Of a stretch of 5,481 nucleotides of DNA, positions 1 through 5,481 are shown one piece after another (positions within the stretch are counted from its first letter, which is position 1; every line of letters begins with the position of its first letter). The DNA lies in assembly GCA_029261955.1 (NCBI GenBank), contig JAJDAI010001245.1, forward strand, positions 1 to 5,481, in the 5' to 3' direction. The position numbers and the translations under genes were made by a program. This DNA comes from Deltaproteobacteria bacterium (lineage in GTDB: Bacteria; Myxococcota_A; UBA796; UBA9615). The notes beneath the pieces are model-generated. The model was not told where the DNA came from, did no database searches, and saw nothing but the letters and a program-made list of their open reading frames with translations.

Positions 1-848
1 TTGGGGTGGTAGTCCCCCGCCCAGCCGCCGGAGTCGTCCCAGCTGTCGTGCCAGAGCTGCTCGCCGTCGGCCTCGACCTTCCAGTAGCCGCCGTCGGGGG
101 CCTCGGAGAAGCGCTGGTTGACGAAGCGCCGGGTGTCCGCCTCCTCCACCAGACTGAAGAGGCCCTCGTATTCGCCGTCGAGGCAGAGCCGCGCGTGGTT
201 GGCGCGGGGCGCGACGAGGCCGAACTGGTTGGACAGGCGCTGGGACAGGACCTCGCGGAGGTAGGACCCGTCGGCCCCCTCGCGGGCGATGAGGTTGAAG
301 GTCTGCTGGTCGCCGATCTTCTCGTCCTGCCCGAACTCGTCCAGGGAGATCTTGTAGGACGGCTTCCGGGCCAGCTCCCGATCCACGCAGGCCTGCACGC
401 CCTCGGGGCGCGGCGTCTCGCCGTCGAAGAAGAGCGCGTAGATGGTGGTTCGGCCCCGGAAGCGCGCGCCGATGGAGGCGTAGACCTCCCCCTGGAAGAT
501 CAGCGTCGCCTCGGTGTACTCGTGCTCGACGCGCTCGGGGTCGAGGTGCTGGTCGATCTCCCAGAGGTTGTCGGCGTAGGCCTTGGCGTTGGCGCAGAGC
601 TGCGCCCAGGACGCGTCCGAGAACTGGAGTTCGAAGAGCGGCAGCGCGTCCTCGGCGAAGAGCGCGTCGCCCTCGCTCTCGTCGATCGGGCTGACGTAGG
701 GCGGGTTGTGTCCGGCCGGCATGCTGCAGGTGTCGGAGCCGGGCACGCCCTCCGAGGGCGGCAGGAACTCGTCGGGATCCTGCACGCAGGCGCCGAGGCC
801 GAGCAGGCTTCGGAAGGCAGCAGGCAGGTCGAATTCGCGCACGTTCAT
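1..848 (-). CDS. CotH kinase family protein, N-terminal part (3' end beyond the window)
   Basis: Read on the minus strand from ATG 848, the frame stays open to the window edge and gives 282 residues without a stop. The pattern matches CotH-type atypical protein kinases, known from spore-coat CotH and common in secreted or surface proteins of other bacteria: an N-terminal beta region (FELQFSDASWAQLCANAKAY, 72-91), KPSYKISLDEF (162-172), SYLREVLSQRL (195-205) and CLDGEYEGLFSLVEEAD (222-238). The rest of the kinase core, including the later catalytic region, lies outside the window, so activity cannot be judged. Five cysteines (21, 41, 86, 154, 222) suggest an extracytoplasmic location. LGLGAC (16-21) resembles a lipobox, but Arg13 breaks the hydrophobic core. 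The start is uncertain: in-frame ATGs also lie at 875 (GGA six bases upstream) and 929 (AGGA nine bases upstream), after a stop at 957-959. The family call is firm; location and start are inference. Confidence 0.85.
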   Translation of the reverse strand, partial: MNVREFDLPAAFRSLLGLGACVQDPDEFLPPSEGVPGSDTCSMPAGHNPPYVSPIDESEGDALFAEDALPLFELQFSDASWAQLCANAKAYADNLWEIDQHLDPERVEHEYTEATLIFQGEVYASIGARFRGRTTIYALFFDGETPRPEGVQACVDRELARKPSYKISLDEFGQDEKIGDQQTFNLIAREGADGSYLREVLSQRLSNQFGLVAPRANHARLCLDGEYEGLFSLVEEADTRRFVNQRFSEAPDGGYWKVEADGEQLWHDSWDDSGGWAGDYHP

Positions 849-961
849 CCAGGCTGGGGTCCGCGGGAACCCCATGGTAGGTCCCGAACGCGCGGAACGC
901 ACCGGGTGACAGCTCGCCCTGGATTCCATCGCGGCTGGTCCTACAGGGCAACTGCGCTACC
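849..961. promoter_or_regulatory. Divergent gap between the CotH-like and DUF4434-like genes
   Basis: This 113-base gap separates two divergently oriented genes and must hold their 5' signals unless the CotH-like gene starts further upstream at 875 or 929. I see no recognisable -10/-35 pair on either strand. The only local structure is GGGGT at 856-860 facing ACCCC at 869-873 across an 8-base loop, just upstream of the chosen CotH-like start. A promoter role is inferred from gene orientation only. Confidence 0.3.
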
Positions 962-2332
962 TTGCGGTGCAGCCGAGCCGTCGGTGGCCCCCGTCTCCGC
1001 GGCCCGGATCGGACCTCCTCATCGTGGAGCGGGACAACGCGAGCACCCTGCCCGAGCCGGCCTCTCCCCCGCAGCCTGCCGCTGGCTGCGGCTGGCCTGC
1101 TGCTGGCTGCCCTGCTCGCCGCCCCCCCGGCGGTCGCGCAGAACCCGCACTTCGACTCCCTCTTCTGGCAGCCCGACCTGTCCAACGGCTTCTCGGACCC
1201 CGCCTTCATCAAAGCCCAGGTCGAGCGCGCCGCCCGGGCCGGCACCCGCAACCTCGTCCTGCAGTGGCTCGGCCGTGGCCGCGACGACGTGCTCGACCAC
1301 CCCGCAGACCCCGTCCGGGTCCTGCTCGACGAGGCGGAGGCCCGCGGGCTGAGCGTCTGGCTGGGGACCTGGGAGAACCCCGCGATCTGGACCACGAGGC
1401 AGCCGAACCTGATCGCCTGGAAGCGGGCGATGGTGGTCGGCACCGCCCTCGCCACCCGCGCCGCGGAGCGCTACGCCGCCCACCCCGCCTTCGCCGGCTG
1501 GTACTGGACGCCCGAGGCCGTCTGGTGGGACCCGCCCGACCCCGACGTGCTCGAGCGCCTCACGGCCACGACAGCCGAGGGGGTGGCGCACTTGAAGGCG
1601 CTCAGCGGCCACCCCGTAGCCATCGCGCTGGGCCCCGGGGGGCGGGGTGAGGCCAACCTGCTGCCCCTGTCCTGGTGCCGCTACCTGCAAGGCTCCGGCG
1701 CGGACGTCGTGGTGGTCATGGACGGGATCGGCAGCGCCCACCTGGACCTGATGCTCGCCCCGGCGCTCTACGACGTGATGTTCCGCTGCGCCGAGCGCGC
1801 CGGCGCCACGCTCTGGGCGGACATGGAGCTCTTCGGGCCAGGCGGGGCCGCCCCGAACCTGCGCCGACTCCAGGCCCAGTACACGGTCGCGCGGGAGGGC
1901 GCCTCGCAGGTCGTCGGCTTCGACCTGAGCCACCACCTGGCGCCGGGCACCGTGGGCGAGCGCTTCTGGCGCGGCGAGCGCGCGCGGGCCGATCCGCTCC
2001 CGGTGCAGCTGGTCGGCAACCCCGCCCTGCCCTGGGAGGACGGCACGCTCTTCCCCCGGGTCGACGCCGTGCTCCCCGCCCCGACGCGCGTCGACCGCGT
2101 GGAGCTGGTCCTCCGGGGCACCCAACCGCACGGGGTGCTGATCAACGGGCTGAACGGCGGCGTCCACGAGCTGGGCGAGCTGAGCGCGGAGCACGGCCCG
2201 GGGCGCGACGAGTGGACCTGGGTCTGGCAGACGGACGGCGTGGCGCCCGTCGTGAACGGGCTGCGGCTTCGGTTGAAGGCCCGCCAGCTCGCGCCGCTCG
2301 TGGTCGAGGTGCGGGTCTTCGGCGCGCCCTGA
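962..2332 (+). CDS. Exported DUF4434-like TIM-barrel protein (putative glycoside hydrolase)
   Basis: The 456-codon frame has a hydrophobic signal segment at about residues 39-57 ending in A-V-A before Gln60, so the product is probably exported. Residues 62-340 read like the DUF4434 glycoside-hydrolase-like TIM barrel: FDSLFWQPDL near the start, NLVLQW (97-102), LSVWLGTWENP (130-140), GWYWTPE (179-185), VVVMDGIG (250-257) and WADMELF (285-291). E185, D254 and E289 lie at strand ends and are candidate active-site acids by inference; no substrate can be named. Residues 345-456 are beta-rich (VDRVELVLRG, EWTWVWQ, PLVVEVRVFG) and look like a jelly-roll or carbohydrate-binding-like accessory domain. 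The start is doubtful: TTG 962 is the only ATG, GTG or TTG codon in frame between the stop at 908-910 and the signal segment, it lacks a well-spaced ribosome binding site, and it gives an unusually long 38-residue N-region. The gene ends 6 bases from the convergent regulator gene. Confidence 0.8.
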   Translation: MRCSRAVGGPRLRGPDRTSSSWSGTTRAPCPSRPLPRSLPLAAAGLLLAALLAAPPAVAQNPHFDSLFWQPDLSNGFSDPAFIKAQVERAARAGTRNLVLQWLGRGRDDVLDHPADPVRVLLDEAEARGLSVWLGTWENPAIWTTRQPNLIAWKRAMVVGTALATRAAERYAAHPAFAGWYWTPEAVWWDPPDPDVLERLTATTAEGVAHLKALSGHPVAIALGPGGRGEANLLPLSWCRYLQGSGADVVVVMDGIGSAHLDLMLAPALYDVMFRCAERAGATLWADMELFGPGGAAPNLRRLQAQYTVAREGASQVVGFDLSHHLAPGTVGERFWRGERARADPLPVQLVGNPALPWEDGTLFPRVDAVLPAPTRVDRVELVLRGTQPHGVLINGLNGGVHELGELSAEHGPGRDEWTWVWQTDGVAPVVNGLRLRLKARQLAPLVVEVRVFGAP

Positions 2333-2338
2333 GCGGGG

Positions 2339-3466
2339 TTACTTGCGCTCGAGCTCTTCGATCAGGCCCTCGATCTGGTCCTCCAGGTCGAGCACCACCT
2401 CGTCGAACTCCTCCATGGGAGGCTTCTCGGCCGCGGCGCTGCGCCGCAGCTCCTCGAGCAGCTCGGAGGTGGAGAGCAGCCCGGCCGCCATGTTCGCCAT
2501 CGTGCGCGTGAACAGCAGCTCGCGGCGCGTGAAGCCGTGGATCTCGCGGCGGGTCGTCAGGCTCAGGGTGCCGACGACCGCCTCGCGCACGAAGAGCGGG
2601 AAGACCAGGGCCGAGCGCAGGTCGACGGACGTGATGAAGTTCTGGACCTCCTGCATCTCGGGGTCCTTGCGCACGTCCTCGATGAGCACCGTCTCGCCCT
2701 CTTCGAGGCAACGGCGCACCTCGGGGTACTTGCGCAGATCCACCTGGCGGTGCTTGAGGTTGGCGTCGTCGTGGCTGGCGACCACGAAGGCCTCGTCGGC
2801 CTTCACGCCGACCAGCAGCACGTTGCAGCGGTGCACCGGGATGAGCTGGGAGATCCGCCGCACGAGCACGTAGAGCGCGTCCTGGGTGGGCAGGGAGCTG
2901 GCCATGGCCTCGCTCACCTCGATCAGGACGTTCATGTCCGCTTCGTACACGCCGTCCATCCCCCCGGGCAGGCCGTCAGTGGTCGTTCGCACGCGGGTCG
3001 ACACGTGGCTGTCTTCGTCCTCGTCCAAGATCGGCGCGGCTTCGTCCGCCACCGACAGCATCAGGTCCGGGAGATCGAAGGTCTCACCCTGTGCGGAGCG
3101 CCGCAGCCGGCGGAGCCGGTGGACGAGATCCGCGGCGACGAGGGGCTGACCGACCACGTCGTCGGCTCCACCCTCGAGGGCGAGCGCGACGGCCTCTTCG
3201 TTCAAGTTCTCGAGGACGACGAGGACCGGGCGGTCGCTGGTGCGCGGGTCGGCCCGCAGCTGGCGAACGACCGCCGCCGGGCCGCCGCCGGGCAGGTCGT
3301 GGGACAGGACCACGACGTGGGCTCCGAAGAGGCCCACTTCCTCCGGAACGAGCGTCCAATCCAGGGATTCCTGAATTTGAAAGCCGTGGCCGTCGAGGCT
3401 GGAGCGCACCGACCGGTTGAGATCCGGGTCAGAAGCCGCAAGGTAGATTTTGGTCTTCGATTCCAT
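2339..3466 (-). CDS. Degenerate receiver (pseudo-receiver) plus GAF domain regulator
   Basis: Starting at ATG 3466 the product has 375 residues. Residues 4-122 have the length and pattern of a response-regulator receiver: KIYLAASDPDLN, HVVVLSHDLPGG, VLVVLEN, GADDVVGQPL. The key residues are replaced: A11 and S12 at the acidic pair, S55 at the phosphoacceptor position (four before Pro59), E86 for the usual Thr/Ser and Q107 for the invariant Lys. Classical Asp phosphorylation is therefore unlikely. An acidic linker (124-175, with LDEDED) leads to a GAF domain at about 178-332 (RCNVLLVGV, SALVFPLFVREAVVGTLSL), which would bind a small ligand or mediate contacts. A charged, probably coiled tail (333-375) ends the protein. 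There is no DNA-binding, kinase or cyclic-di-GMP domain, so it probably acts through protein contacts. ATG 3466 was chosen because the first receiver strand begins just after it; a GTG at 3556 has a GAGG seven bases upstream and would add 30 unrelated residues. Domain calls are firm, role is inferred. Confidence 0.85.
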   Translation of the reverse strand: MESKTKIYLAASDPDLNRSVRSSLDGHGFQIQESLDWTLVPEEVGLFGAHVVVLSHDLPGGGPAAVVRQLRADPRTSDRPVLVVLENLNEEAVALALEGGADDVVGQPLVAADLVHRLRRLRRSAQGETFDLPDLMLSVADEAAPILDEDEDSHVSTRVRTTTDGLPGGMDGVYEADMNVLIEVSEAMASSLPTQDALYVLVRRISQLIPVHRCNVLLVGVKADEAFVVASHDDANLKHRQVDLRKYPEVRRCLEEGETVLIEDVRKDPEMQEVQNFITSVDLRSALVFPLFVREAVVGTLSLTTRREIHGFTRRELLFTRTMANMAAGLLSTSELLEELRRSAAAEKPPMEEFDEVVLDLEDQIEGLIEELERK

Positions 3467-3567
3467 GGCCGCCGCTGCGTCGCCCCTCGAAGAATGCAGG
3501 CAAGCCACACGGCGAGCCCTGGGAAAGGCAATGTACCAGCGTTCGGCCCCAACCACGAAATGGCCTC
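3467..3567. promoter_or_regulatory. Divergent gap between the regulator and acyl-CoA synthetase genes
   Basis: These 101 bases lie between two divergent start codons, so both promoters should be here or inside the gene starts. I see no clear -10/-35 pair, no sigma-54 type -24/-12 element and no long inverted repeat. Neither chosen start has a well-spaced Shine-Dalgarno sequence: GAGGGG at 3483-3488 (minus sense) is 16 bases from ATG 3466, and nothing suitable precedes ATG 3568. Shared control is inferred from layout alone. Confidence 0.35.
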
Positions 3568-5406
3568 ATGGCAGAAACCGACCTCCCGATGCCCACTGAG
3601 TTCAGCAAAGAGACCATCAACGAGATTCTCTTGTGGCGTCTGGCAAACCCGAAGCCCGGGGTCGCCTACTACGCCGAGGAGCCCGCGGGGGGCTTCCGGG
3701 CCGTGCACCACGACGAAAACCGGCGCGAGACGCTCGCCGTCGCCTCGGGTCTGCGGCAGCACGGCCTGGTGCGCGGGGATCGCGTCGCCATCCTCGCCAC
3801 CACGCGCCACGAGTGGGTTCGCTGCGACCTCGCGAACCTGATGCTCGGGCTGGTGACCATCGGCATCTACCCCACCTGCACGCCCGACACGGTGGGCTAC
3901 CTGCTGTCGCACAGCGGCGCGCGGGTGCTGGTGGTGGAGACGCAGGCCCACCTCGACGGCCTGGTCGAGGCGCTGCAGGGCGAGCACGCGGTCGAGGCCA
4001 TCTTCACGATGGAGCCGGGCCTGACGCCGCCCGAGGGCTTCGGGATCCCCGTGCACGATCTCGAGGCGCTCACCGCCACCGGGCGACACGAGCTGCTCCA
4101 GCGCGGCGACGAGCACCTGCTGGAGGAGGCCCGCAAGGCCGAGCCCGACGACCTCGTGACCATCGTCTACACCTCGGGCACGACCGGGGAGCCGAAGGGC
4201 GCGATGCTCACGCACCGCAACCTCTTCCACGTCAGCGACTCCGTGTCCCGGATGCTGCCCTTCGACGATCAGGACCGGTCGATCGTCTACCTGCCCCTCG
4301 CCCACATCCTCCAGCGCTACACCGTCTACCTGGGCCTGCGCACCGGGGCCTCGGCGCACTACCTCAGCGAGATCCCGCGCCTGGGCGAGGTGCTCGAGGA
4401 GGCCAAGCCGACCATCCTGGCCGCCGTGCCCCGGGTCCTGGAGAAGGTGCACAGCAAGGCCATGGCGAAGGCCGAGAGCCTGAACCCGCGCCAGCGTCGT
4501 GTCTTCCATTGGGCCTTCGCGCTGGGCCACGTGGTCGCCGCGTCGAAGCGCGAGGGGCTGGCCATCGGCTGGTGGATGGCCATCAAGCACCGCGTCGCGG
4601 ACCGGCTGGTGCTGAGCAAGGTGCGGCAGAAGCTCGGCGGCCACGTGAAGTACGTGGTCAGCGGCGGCGCGCCCCTGGCCCCGCACCTCTCGGAGTGGTT
4701 CCACGCGGCGGGCCTGCTGGTGGTGGAGGGCTACGGCCTGACCGAGACGGCGGCTCCGGCGACCGCGTCCACGCCGGACGCCTACCGCTTCGGCACCGTG
4801 GGGCGGGCGATCCCCGACACCGACGTCCAGATCGCGGAGGACGGCGAGATCCTGGTCAAGGGGCCCGGCGTCTTCACCGGCTACTTCGACAACCCCGACG
4901 CGACCGAGGCGGCCTTCACCGACGACGGGTACTTCCGCACCGGCGACATCGGGAACCTGGACGCCGATGGCTACCTGCGGATCACCGACCGCAAGAAGAA
5001 CATCATCATCACGGCCGGCGGCAAGAACGTCGCCCCGCAGCCCATCGAGAACCTGCTCAAGGAGCACCCGCTCATCGGCCAGGCGATGGTGGTGGGCGAT
5101 CGGCAGCCCTACCTGGTGGCGCTGCTCACGCTCGATCACGAGGTGCTGCCAGCGTGGGGCGCCGAGCGCGGCCTGGCCGACTGTTCGACCGAGGCGCTGG
5201 CCGAGCACCCCGAGATCCTCGCGGCCCTGACCCTGCACGTCGACGCCGTGAACCAGCAGCTCGCCCGCTACGAGAGCCTGAAGACCTGGCGGCTGCTGCC
5301 GGTCGCTTTTGTCCCCGAGAACGGGTACCTGACGCCGACGCTCAAGCTGAAGCGTCGCTCCATCGTTCAGGACTTCGGGGATGTCATCGACGCCCTCTAC
5401 CTCTAG
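3568..5406 (+). CDS. Long-chain fatty acyl-CoA synthetase (AMP-forming, FAA1/FadD15-like)
   Basis: This complete 612-residue enzyme would convert a fatty acid, ATP and CoA to acyl-CoA, AMP and pyrophosphate, activating fatty acids for beta-oxidation or lipid synthesis in the cytoplasm or at the inner membrane face. All adenylate-forming signatures are present: the phosphate-binding loop YTSGTTGEPKGAMLTH (201-216), YLPLAHILQR (241-250), VSGGAPL (364-370), GYGLTET (388-394), YFRTGD (455-460, with the ribose-binding Asp460), the hinge DRKKNIIITAGGKNVAP (474-490) and LTPTLKLKR (588-596), where Lys593 is the expected catalytic lysine. The length and the segment at 296-355 before VSGGAPL fit the long-chain (COG1022) group rather than acetyl-CoA synthetases or NRPS adenylation domains. 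No transmembrane anchor is evident. Chain-length preference cannot be read from sequence. ATG 3568 lacks a clear ribosome binding site; the next in-frame ATG is 3589. The enzyme looks intact and is divergent from the receiver-GAF gene. Confidence 0.96.
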   Translation: MAETDLPMPTEFSKETINEILLWRLANPKPGVAYYAEEPAGGFRAVHHDENRRETLAVASGLRQHGLVRGDRVAILATTRHEWVRCDLANLMLGLVTIGIYPTCTPDTVGYLLSHSGARVLVVETQAHLDGLVEALQGEHAVEAIFTMEPGLTPPEGFGIPVHDLEALTATGRHELLQRGDEHLLEEARKAEPDDLVTIVYTSGTTGEPKGAMLTHRNLFHVSDSVSRMLPFDDQDRSIVYLPLAHILQRYTVYLGLRTGASAHYLSEIPRLGEVLEEAKPTILAAVPRVLEKVHSKAMAKAESLNPRQRRVFHWAFALGHVVAASKREGLAIGWWMAIKHRVADRLVLSKVRQKLGGHVKYVVSGGAPLAPHLSEWFHAAGLLVVEGYGLTETAAPATASTPDAYRFGTVGRAIPDTDVQIAEDGEILVKGPGVFTGYFDNPDATEAAFTDDGYFRTGDIGNLDADGYLRITDRKKNIIITAGGKNVAPQPIENLLKEHPLIGQAMVVGDRQPYLVALLTLDHEVLPAWGAERGLADCSTEALAEHPEILAALTLHVDAVNQQLARYESLKTWRLLPVAFVPENGYLTPTLKLKRRSIVQDFGDVIDALYL

Positions 5407-5413
5407 ACCATAT

Positions 5414-5428
5414 GGAGTGACCGACTCC
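5414..5428 (+). repeat. Small inverted repeat downstream of the acyl-CoA synthetase gene
   Basis: GGAGT (5414-5418) and ACTCC (5424-5428) can pair around a 5-base loop, starting 8 bases after the stop codon. The 5-bp stem is short and could be chance in G+C-rich DNA, but its position suggests a 3'-end structure together with the next hairpin. Confidence 0.35.
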
Positions 5429-5434
5429 GATTCG

Positions 5435-5455
5435 CAGCCACCAAGCTGGTGGTTG
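5435..5455 (+). terminator. Hairpin after the acyl-CoA synthetase gene, possible terminator without a U tract
   Basis: CAGCCACCA (5435-5443) pairs with TGGTGGTTG (5447-5455) around the 3-base loop AGC, giving a 9-bp stem with one G-U pair; the inner six pairs are perfect. It begins 29 bases after the stop codon. No run of T follows, so this is not a classical intrinsic terminator on the plus strand. It may be a stem-only terminator, a transcript-end stabiliser or part of an upstream region beyond the window. Confidence 0.35.
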
Positions 5456-5481
5456 AACAAGCGCGGGTTGTCGCAGAACGA

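Noticed and set aside
6..1352. A 448-codon plus-strand frame across the CotH-like gene and the start of the DUF4434-like gene
   Set aside because: It is antisense to the CotH motifs, runs out of frame into the next gene and has no domain-like pattern.
1019..2194. A 391-codon minus-strand frame opposite the DUF4434-like gene
   Set aside because: It is the shadow of a well-supported gene, with low-complexity composition and no motif.
3501..3560. Possible sigma-54 -24/-12 promoter on the minus strand (TGG...TTGC patterns)
   Set aside because: The TGG and TTGC elements are spaced too closely to fit the 16-base consensus.
3633..5420. A 595-codon plus-strand frame overlapping the acyl-CoA synthetase gene
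   Set aside because: Its translation is almost entirely Arg, Pro, Gly and Ala, typical of an out-of-frame reading of G+C-rich coding DNA.
3202..5460. A 752-codon open frame on the minus strand covering the whole acyl-CoA synthetase gene
   Set aside because: It lies antisense to a gene with every family motif intact, its translation is rich in Val, Arg, His and Gln with no recognisable domain, and it also overlaps the regulator gene in another frame. Long antisense frames are expected in G+C-rich DNA.
5411..5481. Possible tRNA or tRNA-like structure at the right edge
   Set aside because: The TTCG-like and GTTCAA-like stretches on the two strands do not form a T arm with 5-bp stems, and no acceptor or anticodon stem can be drawn.

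Overview
The window is very G+C-rich, with G or C at most third codon positions. It holds four protein-coding genes, one cut by the window edge, and almost no non-coding DNA. The envelope-type proteins, a receiver-like/GAF regulator and an FAA1-type acyl-CoA synthetase suit a high-GC bacterium, perhaps Myxococcota or a related former-deltaproteobacterial or metagenomic lineage. That placement is a guess from gene content and base composition; there is no rRNA or other marker.

Layout: (1) 1-848, minus strand: N-terminal part of a CotH-kinase-family protein whose C-terminal part lies beyond position 1. (2) 849-961: a short divergent gap. (3) 962-2332, plus strand: an exported TIM-barrel protein resembling DUF4434 glycoside-hydrolase-like proteins, with a C-terminal beta-rich domain. 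(4) 2339-3466, minus strand, convergent with the previous gene and only 6 bases away: a receiver-like domain lacking the canonical phosphorylation residues, followed by a GAF domain and a short coiled tail. (5) 3467-3567: a second divergent gap. (6) 3568-5406, plus strand: a complete long-chain acyl-CoA synthetase (AMP-binding) with all signature motifs. (7) 5407-5481: two small hairpins and no convincing gene.

Two divergent pairs are visible: CotH-like with DUF4434-like, both probably extracytoplasmic, and regulator with acyl-CoA synthetase. Shared control within each pair is possible, but no promoter or operator motif proves it. No tRNA, rRNA, CRISPR array, insertion sequence or phage gene was found. 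I found no strong candidate for a novel multi-gene system; the degenerate receiver-GAF protein is the feature most worth following up.
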